In this document: one piece after another, positions 9,927 through 19,965 of the stretch
Numbering within the stretch: position 1 is the first letter of the stretch
Layout: every line of letters begins with the position of its first letter
DNA from: Porticoccaceae bacterium
GTDB taxonomy: Bacteria; Pseudomonadota; Gammaproteobacteria; Pseudomonadales; Porticoccaceae
Reading direction: 5' to 3'
Length of the DNA stretch: 64,000 nucleotides
NCBI GenBank assembly: GCA_021773435.1
Contig: JAJFKC010000010.1
Coordinates: forward strand, 1 to 64,000
Program-made: the position numbers and the translations under genes
The notes under the pieces: model-generated
The model's input: only the letters and a program-made list of their open reading frames with translations
Databases searched by the model: none
Told to the model about the DNA's origin: nothing

Positions 9927-11138
9927 ATGGAAAATATTCTGTCGGGAATGCGCGTGGTCGAGGGCGCGGCCTTTATCGCAGCTCCTTCAGGTGCCATGAC
10001 CCTCGCTCAACTGGGTGCTGATGTTATTCGTTTCGATTTGATTGGTGGCGGCCTCGACTACCGCCGCTGGCCTGTGGATAAGAATAACGAGAGTTTGTTC
10101 TGGGCGGGAATGAATAAGGGCAAGCGATCCATTGCGGTAGATTTCCGTAAGGCCGAAGGTCAGGAGATTCTCACCCGGTTAATCACAGCACCCGGCGAAG
10201 ATGCGGGATTGTTCCTCACCAACTTTCCGGCACGAGGCTGGTTAGCCGACGAAAACCTGCGTAAAAATTGCAGTGATCTTATTTATATGAATCTCACCGG
10301 TGATCGTCACGGCGGCTCAGCGGTAGATTACACCGTAAATTGCCAGGTGGGTTTTACACATATGACTGGTGATTCCCAGGAACCGGTGAATCACGTACTT
10401 GCAGCGTGGGATGTGATTACGGGTCAGACCTTAGCCCTTGGCCTGCTAGCAGCAGAGCGCCATCGCCGCATTACCGGTAAAGGCCAGATGATCAAACTGG
10501 CTCTGGCTGATGTGGCTTTAGCCACGCTGGGCAATCTCGGCTTTATCGCGGAGGCCCAGGTTAACGGTGAGGAGCGCGAGGCCTACGGCAATTATCTATT
10601 CGGCGCTTACGGCAAAGATTTTGTCACCGCCGATGGTCAGCGAGTGATGATTGTCGGCCTCACCGGTAGTCAGTGGCGCGGCATTGTCAAATCTACTGGT
10701 CTCGATGATCAGTTTGATCAATTAGGTGAGCGCCTCGGTCTGGATTTAAAGCGGGAAGGGGATCGCTTCCGCGCCCGTGAAGAAATCAGTCTATTGCTCG
10801 CGCCATGGTTTGCGGCAAATAATTTTAAAGATGTTCAGGCTCGGTTTGATAGCAATGGCGTTTGCTGGGGTAAATATCAAAGTGTCGCTGAACTGGTTGC
10901 CAATGATAAAGAGTGTTCAACCGATAATCCCTTGTTTGAAAACGTCGAACAGCCAGGTATCGGTAGTTATCTGATGCCTTCAAGTCCGTTGCAGTTTGGC
11001 GAGTTCGCTCGGCAGGCGGTTCGACCCGCGCCCAGAGTGGGTCAGCATACCGACCAAATTCTTGCCGATGACCTGGGGATGAGTAGCGTGGAAATTGGTA
11101 AGTTGCATGACGCTAATATCGTGGCGGGAGCAGATTAG
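9927..11138 (+). CDS. CoA-transferase family III (CaiB/BaiF)
   Basis: N-terminal LSGMRVVEGAAFIAAPSGAMTLAQLGADVIRFD; catalytic-Asp-like AAWDVITGQTLALGLLAAE. Confidence 0.88.
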   Translation: MENILSGMRVVEGAAFIAAPSGAMTLAQLGADVIRFDLIGGGLDYRRWPVDKNNESLFWAGMNKGKRSIAVDFRKAEGQEILTRLITAPGEDAGLFLTNFPARGWLADENLRKNCSDLIYMNLTGDRHGGSAVDYTVNCQVGFTHMTGDSQEPVNHVLAAWDVITGQTLALGLLAAERHRRITGKGQMIKLALADVALATLGNLGFIAEAQVNGEEREAYGNYLFGAYGKDFVTADGQRVMIVGLTGSQWRGIVKSTGLDDQFDQLGERLGLDLKREGDRFRAREEISLLLAPWFAANNFKDVQARFDSNGVCWGKYQSVAELVANDKECSTDNPLFENVEQPGIGSYLMPSSPLQFGEFARQAVRPAPRVGQHTDQILADDLGMSSVEIGKLHDANIVAGAD

Positions 11139-11356
11139 CAAGCGTCTGGTGAGTGCATCGTCTATTTGGCTGTCATGCATAAAGATTACAAAGGTGATTG
11201 TAAGCGGCCTGGATTAAAGTAGTTGCCGCGTAGATGGCTGGTCAATATGATGTCAGTCCGGGATTTGGGCGCTCAGCTTGAAATGGCTGATCTAGTCAAC
11301 AATTGAGGGTCGCCGATTTGGCGCCAGACAAATTTTTTTGATCTATGCCTGATGGG

Positions 11357-11404
11357 CTTGGGTGATCAGAAACTTGGGTGATCAGAAACCTGGGTAATCA
11401 AATG
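11357..11404. repeat. 16-bp tandem repeat, two exact plus one degenerate copy
   Basis: cttgggtgatcagaaa x2 then cctgggtaatcaaatg. Confidence 0.95.
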
Positions 11405-11586
11405 TGATCAGTGAGGGTCTTCAGCAATCAAGTGGGAGTGGGGTGTGTAGCTATTTTAGGGTTAATATAAATTATATACTTAAAAAACATGGTATTAGAG
11501 ATAGTATTTAATGTAAATAGTAACTAATGATTTATGGGTATCAATACCCGCGATGCATTTTTAACATCTTTCAGGAGTAGGTAAGT

Positions 11587-12498
11587 ATGGCAAGCCAACA
11601 CGCTCAGGCAATCGTTGATTTATATAAAGGTTGGTCGGTTGAACTCGGCGCAAATAGTGATATGTCTCTAGATGAGATACGGGAATTGTTCGACCACTGG
11701 GGCGATCTCACCAGTGAGCCTGACGGCGTGGAGTTTCACATGGCAACCATCGCAGGTGTGCCCGGGGTATGGGCGACGCCAGAGGGTGCAGATAAAAGCC
11801 GCGTGGTGATCTGCTGTCATGGTGGTGGTTTTTCTGTTGGATCTTCTGAGAGCCACAAAAAAATGTACGGGCACCTGGCGAAAGCTGTGGGTTGTCCAAG
11901 CTTTACCATGGATTACAGTCGCGCACCTGAGAACCCTCATCCTGGTATTGTCGAAGAGGCCGTCGGGGTTTACGCGCAATTACTGGAGCAGGGCTTTAAG
12001 CCAGAAAATATTGCTACCACCGGGGATTCTGCTGGCGGTAACCTGTGCACGACGATGATTTTATATGCACGGCAAAAGGGCTATCCGTTGCCCGCATGCT
12101 GCGCGCCTCTGTCGCCCTGGTATGACATGGAAGGTAAGGGCGAGACTCTGATTACGAATGCGGATACGGATGCCCTGGTGGGTGGTGATTTGCTGGCTGG
12201 TATGGTCGCTGCTTTTCTTGGCGAACATGGCTCGCCGACCGATCCGCTGACCAACCCTTTGTACGCTGATGTAGTAGGCTTTCCGCCGACTTTAATTCAG
12301 GCCGGTGGGGACGAGGGATTGTTGGATGACAGTCGACGTTTTTACGACCAGGCCAAAGCAGCAGGTGTTGACGTCGAGCTACAGGTCTTTCCTGAAATGC
12401 AGCATGTATTTCAGTTTATGGCCGGTAATGCGCCAGAGGCAGATGATGCTATTCAAAAACTGGCAGACTTTATGAGACCTCGTCTGGGACTTACATAA
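11587..12498 (+). CDS. Alpha/beta hydrolase (hormone-sensitive lipase family)
   Basis: CCHGGGFSVGS oxyanion and TTGDSAGGNLC nucleophile motifs; terminal MQHVFQF His. Confidence 0.9.
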   Translation: MASQHAQAIVDLYKGWSVELGANSDMSLDEIRELFDHWGDLTSEPDGVEFHMATIAGVPGVWATPEGADKSRVVICCHGGGFSVGSSESHKKMYGHLAKAVGCPSFTMDYSRAPENPHPGIVEEAVGVYAQLLEQGFKPENIATTGDSAGGNLCTTMILYARQKGYPLPACCAPLSPWYDMEGKGETLITNADTDALVGGDLLAGMVAAFLGEHGSPTDPLTNPLYADVVGFPPTLIQAGGDEGLLDDSRRFYDQAKAAGVDVELQVFPEMQHVFQFMAGNAPEADDAIQKLADFMRPRLGLT

Positions 12499-12587
12499 TC
12501 GGGATTTGAAAAATCGGTTCGCATTACCAGGGGGTTCACTAGAATTTTTGTTTACATAAACATTCTCCACAAAAAAGGGTTTACGAA

Positions 12588-14015
12588 ATGATCGAATATA
12601 AAAAACTATATATTGACGGCCAGTGGGTCGATTCATCCGGTGATGGCATCAGCCATCTGGTTAACCCCGCAACTGAAGAAGTGTTTGCGACAGTGCCGAT
12701 GGCATTACCAGAAGACGTCGATAAAGCTACGCGGGCAGCGCGTCGGGCGTTTATCCCCTGGTCTCAAACGCCGTCGGCGGAACGCAAAGCCTATATTCAG
12801 GCTATTTGTGAAAAGCTCACCGAACGCAAGGACGAGCTAGCTTCCTGCATCAGTCAGGAAATGGGCATCCCAGTGCATTTTTCCATGGGTATTCAGGTCA
12901 TGGGCCCGATTTCCGGGCTGGAAATTTTTGCCAATTTAACTGAAACCATGGATGAGGTCACCGAGCATGAAGGCGGTTATATAACCATTAAAGAAGCAGC
13001 GGGGGTGTGTTCATTTATTACCCCGTGGAATTTCCCGCTGTTCCAGGTTATTGCCAAAGTTGGCCCGGCCCTGGCTGCGGGTTGCACCTGTATTCTCAAA
13101 CCCAGTGAGCAAACGCCCTTAGCGACCTTTATTTTTGCAGAAGTATGTGAACAGGTAGGTTTGCCGGCGGGAGTGTTTAACCTGGTTACCGGTAAAGGCT
13201 CAGTAATTGGTGACACCTTAAGTTCTCACCCCGAAATAGATCTGGTGTCATTCACCGGTTCCACCGAGGTGGGTATTGATATCGCCAAATCTGCCGCTGG
13301 ATCGGTGAAGCGTGTTTGTCAGGAACTGGGCGGCAAATCGCCCTTTATCATTGCTGAGGATGCTCCAGTCGCCAAAGCGGTTAAATATGTGATTAAAGAT
13401 TCCATGTTTAATTCAGGACAGATGTGTGTCCAGTTGAGTCGTATTCTGGTTCACGAGTCCCAATACGAAGAAGCTCTGGAAGTCGCTAAAACCGTAGCCG
13501 ATTCTCTGGTGGTAGGCGACCCAACCGATAAAGGTACTTTCCTCGGCCCACTCAGCTCCATGCAAGCGAGAGATAGTGTCGTGCGTTATATCGAAAAAGG
13601 CCTGGCCGAAGGCGCTCGTCTGGTAGCCGGTGGGCCTGAGCGGCCTGACGGTCTCGACAAAGGCGCTTATGTGAGGCCGACCATTTTGGGTGATGTCAAT
13701 AATGATATGGCCGTGGCTCGAGAAGAAATCTTCGGCCCGGTGCTGTGTTTTATTCCCTACAAAGACGAAGCGGATGCCATCGCCATTGCTAATGACACCG
13801 ACTTTGGCCTGTCCAGTGGTCTGTGGGCTGAAGACAAAGCGACTCAAATGCGTATTGCCAGGCAGCTCCGTGCAGGTCAGGTGAAGGTCAATGGTCCGGC
13901 CTTTAGTTTTGCTGCTCCCTTTGGTGGCTACAAAATGTCCGGCAATGGTCGGGAGTGGGGTGCATCCGGGCTGGTTGAGTACACGGAAGAAAAAGCTATT
14001 CTGACTGGTCGGTAG
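12588..14015 (+). CDS. Aldehyde dehydrogenase family protein
   Basis: TPWNFPLFQ, FTGSTEVG, QELGGKSPF, FNSGQMCVQLSR, EIFGPVLCF. Confidence 0.93.
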   Translation: MIEYKKLYIDGQWVDSSGDGISHLVNPATEEVFATVPMALPEDVDKATRAARRAFIPWSQTPSAERKAYIQAICEKLTERKDELASCISQEMGIPVHFSMGIQVMGPISGLEIFANLTETMDEVTEHEGGYITIKEAAGVCSFITPWNFPLFQVIAKVGPALAAGCTCILKPSEQTPLATFIFAEVCEQVGLPAGVFNLVTGKGSVIGDTLSSHPEIDLVSFTGSTEVGIDIAKSAAGSVKRVCQELGGKSPFIIAEDAPVAKAVKYVIKDSMFNSGQMCVQLSRILVHESQYEEALEVAKTVADSLVVGDPTDKGTFLGPLSSMQARDSVVRYIEKGLAEGARLVAGGPERPDGLDKGAYVRPTILGDVNNDMAVAREEIFGPVLCFIPYKDEADAIAIANDTDFGLSSGLWAEDKATQMRIARQLRAGQVKVNGPAFSFAAPFGGYKMSGNGREWGASGLVEYTEEKAILTGR

Positions 14016-14102
14016 CGATTGCTCTACTGCGATAGCATCTGTACTCGCGTAATCGACAAGTCTCGCCAAAAGCAGTTGTAATCAGCAAGCGGATGGTTTG
14101 AT

Positions 14103-14154
14103 ACCCCAATCATTGCTACGAAAGCAGTAAAGCTTTCGTAGCAATGATTGGGGT
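14103..14154. repeat. Perfect 23-bp inverted repeat with 6-nt loop
   Basis: ACCCCAATCATTGCTACGAAAGC - AGTAAA - GCTTTCGTAGCAATGATTGGGGT; arms are exact reverse complements. Confidence 0.95.
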
Positions 14155-14250
14155 TTCTAGCATCTGTCAGCCCTTCAGTATTATTTGGGGGCAAAGCAAC
14201 AAATTATTACTCTGTAATTGATCTGTTTTGAATAAAAGGAGATACCCGCT

Positions 14251-15411
14251 ATGTCGGTCACCCGATTTAGATTTCCCTATGTGGAGATGCCTGAAGTCGC
14301 AACCGAGTTAAGGGTTGAGGTTAGGGAGTTCCTCGCAGAGCAGCGGGCAAACGGTGGCTTTGTGCCCATGGCCGATTGCTGGGCTTCCGGTATGAGCGCC
14401 GAGTTTAGTCGCAAGGTTGGGCAGCGTGGCTGGCTGGGCATGACCTGGGATAAACAATACGGTGGTCATGGTCGTAGCTTTCTTGAGCGCTACGTGGTCA
14501 CTGAAGAGATGCTCGCTGCGGGCGCGCCGGTCATGGCCCACTGGATTGCCGACCGACAGAGTGGCCCACAAATTATCAAGAACGCTCAGCCCCATGTGCG
14601 CGATCATATTATTCCACGCATTGTTGCTGGTGAATGCTTTTGCGCCATTGGTATGAGCGAGCCTAATACCGGCTCTGATCTGGCATCCGTTGCGACCAAA
14701 GCCGAGAAGGTAGATGGTGGTTGGAAGGTTAACGGCACGAAACTCTGGTCTACAGGTGCCCACGGCGGCGATTACATGATTACGCTATTGCGTACTTCGC
14801 CAGTTGATACCAATGCTCGGCATGAAGGTTTGTCGCAATTTATTATCGACCTCAAGTCACCGGGTGTTGGGGTGCGTGGTATCGCTGATATTGGTGGCCA
14901 GGTTCACTTTAACGAGACTCAGTTTGAAGATGTGTTTGTGCCAGATGATTATGTCCTGGGAAAAGTCGGCGGCGGCTGGAAAATGGTGGTCGGTGAGCTG
15001 GCGCTGGAACGTTCCGGCCCCGAACGTTTTTTAAGCTCGTTTATTGTTTTCCAGGAGGCCATGAAAGTGCTGGTGAATAATCCCGCAGATAAGACTAAAG
15101 AGGTATTGGGCCAGGTCGTCGCGAAGATCAAAACCCTGCGCCGTATGTCTCTGGGTATTGCGGGTCTTTTACAGGAAGGCGCGTCACCAGAAATGGAAGC
15201 GGCTTTGGTCAAAGATATGAGCACCAATTTCGAACGGGAGCTGCTCGAAAAAATCCGCTCGGTATTGCCCCAGCATGCCCTGGTCTCGCTGGATAGTTTA
15301 ACCGCGAACCTGTTGCGAGAGGGCATATTGCGAGTGCCTTCATCGACCCTCAGAGGCGGTACCAACGAAGTCCTTAAAGGGATGATCGCCCGGCAACTGG
15401 GTATGAGATAG
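14251..15411 (+). CDS. Acyl-CoA dehydrogenase (likely alpha partner of the following gene)
   Basis: IGMSEPNTGSDLASV, KLWSTGAH, C-terminal LRVPSSTLRGGTNEVLKGMIARQLG. Confidence 0.9.
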   Translation: MSVTRFRFPYVEMPEVATELRVEVREFLAEQRANGGFVPMADCWASGMSAEFSRKVGQRGWLGMTWDKQYGGHGRSFLERYVVTEEMLAAGAPVMAHWIADRQSGPQIIKNAQPHVRDHIIPRIVAGECFCAIGMSEPNTGSDLASVATKAEKVDGGWKVNGTKLWSTGAHGGDYMITLLRTSPVDTNARHEGLSQFIIDLKSPGVGVRGIADIGGQVHFNETQFEDVFVPDDYVLGKVGGGWKMVVGELALERSGPERFLSSFIVFQEAMKVLVNNPADKTKEVLGQVVAKIKTLRRMSLGIAGLLQEGASPEMEAALVKDMSTNFERELLEKIRSVLPQHALVSLDSLTANLLREGILRVPSSTLRGGTNEVLKGMIARQLGMR

Positions 15412-15460
15412 ACGGTGGTGGCAATGAGGGCCGCAGTTATGGGAAAAGGGGAGTAGCCGA

Positions 15461-16558
15461 ATGAGCGAAACAGACAATATTATTTTTGACACTGCCACCC
15501 GCATTTTTGATGACCTCAGCACCCCTGAAGTTATTAATGCAGCGGAACAGGGTGAGTGGCCTGAGGCGTTATGGCAGGCTATTGAAGAGTCTGGTTTGAC
15601 TTTGACCTGGATACCGGAAGCCAATGGTGGTGTCGGTGCCTCAATGCTTGATGGTTTTGCCGTTATTAAAGCGGCGGGTGGTGCGGCGTTGCCTGTGCCG
15701 CTGGCAGAAACGTTGATGGCCGGTTGGCTGCTAGCCAAAGGTGGCCTCGAAGTGGGCATGGAGCCAATGACGGTCGCCCTGTTAAGTGGCGGAGACAGGG
15801 GTGACCTAAACTGGGATGGTAGTTCACTGAGTGGAATAGCGCTAAGCGTGCCCCATGCACGCAACGCAAAATCTATTGTTGTGGTGGTAGACGATAGCGG
15901 TGATAAATCTCAGGTTCTTGAATTTGCACTTAACTCGTTGGCGGGTGGCTCGCTGGAGATTAGCCCCCATATTAATCTTGCCGGTGAACCCTGGGATACC
16001 CTGACCTTCAACAACGCTGTGCCGACACGCTGCGCAGATCTTGAAGATGGTACTGATGCTAGCAGCGCCGAAGCCCTTGGTGCATTGACACGTTGTGTGC
16101 AAGCCGCAGGTGCGATGAGCACTGCGCTTGAGCTGACTATTGAATACTCTATGGAGCGAGTGCAGTTTGGCCGGCCTATTGCCAAATTTCAGGCGCTGCA
16201 ACATTCGGTCGCGGCCTTTGCTGGGCAAGTGGCTGCGATCAACGCAGCGGCAGATTCCGCCGCCGAAGCAGTTACCTTTGCCAATGTAATTGATCACGCT
16301 GCCTGGATCGAAATAGCCACCGCGAAGACCCGTCTTGAAGAAGCTGTGAATACCGGCGCAGCTATCGCTCATCAGGTTCATGGCGCTATGGGCTTTACCT
16401 ATGAGCATCGCCTGCATCATCTGACGCGACGGCTTTGGAGCTGGCGTGATGAGTATGGCAGTGAATCCGTTTGGTCAGTTAGATTGGGTGAGGAAGTACT
16501 GCAATGGGGTGCCGAAGGCCTGTGGCCAAGCATTACTGCTGTGAGTGATCGGCGCTGA
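15461..16558 (+). CDS. Acyl-CoA dehydrogenase-like subunit
   Basis: 365 aa; SMERVQFGRPIAKFQALQHSVA, HQVHGAMGFTYEHRLHHLTRRLWSWRDEYG. Confidence 0.85.
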   Translation: MSETDNIIFDTATRIFDDLSTPEVINAAEQGEWPEALWQAIEESGLTLTWIPEANGGVGASMLDGFAVIKAAGGAALPVPLAETLMAGWLLAKGGLEVGMEPMTVALLSGGDRGDLNWDGSSLSGIALSVPHARNAKSIVVVVDDSGDKSQVLEFALNSLAGGSLEISPHINLAGEPWDTLTFNNAVPTRCADLEDGTDASSAEALGALTRCVQAAGAMSTALELTIEYSMERVQFGRPIAKFQALQHSVAAFAGQVAAINAAADSAAEAVTFANVIDHAAWIEIATAKTRLEEAVNTGAAIAHQVHGAMGFTYEHRLHHLTRRLWSWRDEYGSESVWSVRLGEEVLQWGAEGLWPSITAVSDRR

Positions 16559-16638
16559 GTTTTTATGCCTATAAAAACAAAATTTATTATATAAATCAAT
16601 ATATTATGTGTATTAGTTAAACTATTTAATTAAGAGGT

Positions 16639-17808
16639 TTGGTGATGGATTTTTCATTAAGTAGCGAACAACAGGCTATTGTCGATAGCATCAAGGCATT
16701 GATGGAAACTTTCGGCGATGAGTTTTGGCTGGAGCGGGACAAAACCGGCGTATTCCCCGAGGAATTTTATCAGGCTATGGCTAAAGGTGGCTGGCTGGGT
16801 ATCACCATGCCAGAGGAATATGGCGGTTCCAATTTGGGCGTCATGGAAGCCATGTTAATGATGATGACTGTCGCCGAAGGTGGTGGTCTCTCTGCGGCTT
16901 CAGCAGTGCATATCAATATTTTTGGCCCACACCCCATTGTCAAGTTTGGTACTGATGAGCAAAAACGCCGCTGGTTGCCGCCCTTAATTGCGGGTGAGCA
17001 AAAAACCTGTTTTGGTGTGACCGAAGCCAACGCCGGTCTCGATACCAGTCGTATTGAAACTTTCGCTAAACGCCAGGGTGATAACTACATTATCAATGGT
17101 CAAAAGATATGGACGACTACCGCTCAGCAGGCTCATAAAGTTATGTTGTTGACTCGTACCACGCCGCGGGAAGAGTGCGCCAAGCCCTATGAAGGCATCA
17201 CCCTTTTCTACGCCGATATGGACCCTGATCATGTCGAAATTAAAGAAATCGATAAAATGGGTCGTAAGGCAGTCAACTCTAATATGACCTTTTACGACAA
17301 CCTGGAAGTTTCAGTCGATGACCGCATTGGCGAAGAGGGTAAAGGCTTTCAATATATCCTGCATAGCTTGAATCCGGAGCGTATTTTGCTGGGCGCGGAA
17401 TCAGTGGGTATGGGGCGTAGCGCCCTGGAACGGGCCAGTCAATATGCCAAAGACCGCGTCGTGTTTGGTCGGCCCATCGGTATGAATCAGTCTGTGCAGC
17501 ATCCGCTGGCGGAAAACTGGATTGAACTTGAGGCGGCCTATCTCAGTCTTGCCCAGGCGGCCTGGATGTATGATAGCGGTATGCCCTGTGGTGCTCAGGC
17601 CAATGGTGCCAAATATATTGCCGCCGAAGCAGGCTTTAAGGCTTGCCAGCAAGCAGTTATGACCCACGGTGGTATGGGCTATGCCAAGGAATATCATGTT
17701 GAACGCCTGATGCGCGAAGCGATGTTACCGCGGCTTGCGCCGGTTAGTCAGAATATGGTGTTGAACTTTATTTCTACTAATGTGCTGGGTTTGCCGCGGT
17801 CTTATTAG
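16639..17808 (+). CDS. Acyl-CoA dehydrogenase
   Basis: FGVTEANAGLDTSR, KIWTTTAQ, YAKDRVVFGRPIGMNQSVQHPLA, THGGMGYAKEYHVERLMREA. Confidence 0.92.
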   Translation: MVMDFSLSSEQQAIVDSIKALMETFGDEFWLERDKTGVFPEEFYQAMAKGGWLGITMPEEYGGSNLGVMEAMLMMMTVAEGGGLSAASAVHINIFGPHPIVKFGTDEQKRRWLPPLIAGEQKTCFGVTEANAGLDTSRIETFAKRQGDNYIINGQKIWTTTAQQAHKVMLLTRTTPREECAKPYEGITLFYADMDPDHVEIKEIDKMGRKAVNSNMTFYDNLEVSVDDRIGEEGKGFQYILHSLNPERILLGAESVGMGRSALERASQYAKDRVVFGRPIGMNQSVQHPLAENWIELEAAYLSLAQAAWMYDSGMPCGAQANGAKYIAAEAGFKACQQAVMTHGGMGYAKEYHVERLMREAMLPRLAPVSQNMVLNFISTNVLGLPRSY

Positions 17809-17828
17809 GCTACTGAGGTATTAAAAAA

Positions 17829-17853
17829 GCCGCATTGAGATGCGGCTTTTTTT
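17829..17853 (+). terminator. Intrinsic (rho-independent) terminator
   Basis: GCCGCAT-TGAG-ATGCGGC followed by TTTTTTT, 20 bp after the acyl-CoA dehydrogenase stop. Confidence 0.9.
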
Positions 17854-18007
17854 GCCTGAAAATTACCTGACCTTTATGTGGCTTGAATAATCCCATTTAT
17901 CAATATGACTTTTAATTGAAACCTGTTGTGGTAGAGTTTTGGACACTATTATTTTCCGGACACACTAATAAGCGGTTATCGCTCATTGATGAAGAGAGGT
18001 ATCAGTA

Positions 18008-19828
18008 ATGACCAGTGCAGCAAATCAACAATTCGATCCATCAATGTTAGGCTTTGATCCAGACGTATTACGCGCCAAATATCGCTCAGAGCGAGACAAA
18101 AGAATCCGCCCCGATGGCTTTGGCCAATATCAGGCCGCAGTTGGAGACTTTTCCAATTTTATCGAAGACCATTATGTAGAGCCGGGTTTTACTCGGGAGC
18201 CATTAAAAGATGAAGTTGAGGTGGCCATCATTGGTGGTGGTTTTGGCGGCTTGTTGTCTGGTGCGCGCCTGCGCCAGGCAGGTGTTAAAGATATTCGCGT
18301 AATTGATAAAGCCGGTGATTTTGGCGGCACCTGGTACTGGAATCGTTACCCCGGTGCTCAATGTGATGTTGAGTCTTATGTGTATTTGCCGCTGCTCGAA
18401 GAACTGGGTTATATCCCCAGCGAAAAATATTGCCACGCACCAGAGATTCTTGAGCACAGCATTAACATCGCCAAAAAATTTAATCTGTATGACAAAGCCT
18501 GTTTTCAAACAGAAGTGACGGAAGTTCGCTGGGACGAAAGTATTTCCCGATGGATTATTTACACTGATCGCGGTGATGAGATCAAAGCTCAATATGTGGC
18601 TATGGCCAACGGTTTGCTGACTCGCCCCAAATTACCCGGTATTCCCGGTATCGAAAAATTCAAGGGTCATACATTTCACACAAGCCGTTGGGACTACGAT
18701 TACACGGGCGGTAGCAGTGATGGTGATTTGAATAAGCTCAGCGATAAGCGAGTGGGTATTATTGGTACCGGCGCAACGTCCATTCAATGTATTCCTCATC
18801 TCGGTGCCGCCGCTCAGCAATTGTATGTATTTCAACGTACGCCCTCATCGGTTGATATACGAAATAATGGGCCGACTGATCCAGAATGGGCAAAATCCCT
18901 GGACCCAGGCTGGCAAAAAAAGCGGATGGAAAACTTCAACGCATTGGTTAGCGGTATACCTCAGGACGAAGACCTGGTTAGTGACGGCTGGACGGATATT
19001 TTTAAAAATTTACAGACTATTCTCGCGACCACCGAAGGCAATGAAATATCAAGTGACGATCAAGAGCTGGCCGCCGAAATTGCCGACTTCCAGAAAATGG
19101 AACAGGTCAGAGCACGGGCCGAACGTGTTGTTAAAAATAGCTCCACCTCCGAGGCTTTAAAGCCTTATTTCAGGCAGTTTTGTAAGCGGCCATGTTTTCA
19201 TGATGAGTATCTCGATACCTATAATCGTCCCAATGTCACCCTGGTTGATACCAAAGGTCAGGGTGTCGAACGGGTGACAGAAACCGGCGTGATTGTCGGC
19301 GGCAAAGAGTACGAAATAGATTGTCTGGTTTTTGCCACCGGCTTTGAAGTCGGCACCAACTACACCAGCCAATCTGGTTACGATGTGATTGGTAAAGATG
19401 GAATTTCGCTGCGGGAGAAATGGGATAACGGGCTATCCACCTTTCATGGCCTGTATAGCCACGGTTTCCCCAACGCCTTCTTTCTGGGCTTCACCCAGAC
19501 CGGACTCACTGCCAATGTTCCCCATGGTCTGAACGAACAGGCCAGTCACCTGGCACACGTGGTTAAACATGGCAGGGACAATAATGCGACCACCATCGAA
19601 GCTACGCAGGCGGCGGAAGACGATTGGGTCGCCACGATTCATAGTCTGGCGCATATGGCCGAAAGCTATTTTATCGAGTGCACACCTGGCTACTACAACA
19701 ACGAAGGTAAAGCTGGTAATCGCAATGGTTTTCTCAGTGGGCAGTATGGTGGTGGCCCGGTGGAATTTTTCCAGATCCTCGAGGATTGGCGAACCGAAGG
19801 AAATTTCGAGGGGTTAGAATTTAAATAA
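18008..19828 (+). CDS. Flavin-containing Baeyer-Villiger monooxygenase (BVMO-1)
   Basis: [28 protein letters not shown] fingerprint-like [18 protein letters not shown]. Confidence 0.93.
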   Translation: MTSAANQQFDPSMLGFDPDVLRAKYRSERDKRIRPDGFGQYQAAVGDFSNFIEDHYVEPGFTREPLKDEVEVAIIGGGFGGLLSGARLRQAGVKDIRVIDKAGDFGGTWYWNRYPGAQCDVESYVYLPLLEELGYIPSEKYCHAPEILEHSINIAKKFNLYDKACFQTEVTEVRWDESISRWIIYTDRGDEIKAQYVAMANGLLTRPKLPGIPGIEKFKGHTFHTSRWDYDYTGGSSDGDLNKLSDKRVGIIGTGATSIQCIPHLGAAAQQLYVFQRTPSSVDIRNNGPTDPEWAKSLDPGWQKKRMENFNALVSGIPQDEDLVSDGWTDIFKNLQTILATTEGNEISSDDQELAAEIADFQKMEQVRARAERVVKNSSTSEALKPYFRQFCKRPCFHDEYLDTYNRPNVTLVDTKGQGVERVTETGVIVGGKEYEIDCLVFATGFEVGTNYTSQSGYDVIGKDGISLREKWDNGLSTFHGLYSHGFPNAFFLGFTQTGLTANVPHGLNEQASHLAHVVKHGRDNNATTIEATQAAEDDWVATIHSLAHMAESYFIECTPGYYNNEGKAGNRNGFLSGQYGGGPVEFFQILEDWRTEGNFEGLEFK

Positions 19829-19965
19829 TATATCGGATGCAATTCGTGGATATTAAAGCAGCGGTTCCAGGCCGTTGTTCTTATCAAAAAATCTGTAATT
19901 TAACTGCTCCATTTAGTTAAGCTTAAAGGCAAGGTAAAAAAACCTGTAAATCGGAGGTATCCATT

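Noticed and set aside
13413-14069. 218-aa minus-strand ORF
   Set aside because: Antisense to aldehyde dehydrogenase; composition typical of a shadow frame.
15842-16420. 192-aa minus-strand ORF
   Set aside because: Antisense to the ACAD-like subunit; no recognisable domain.
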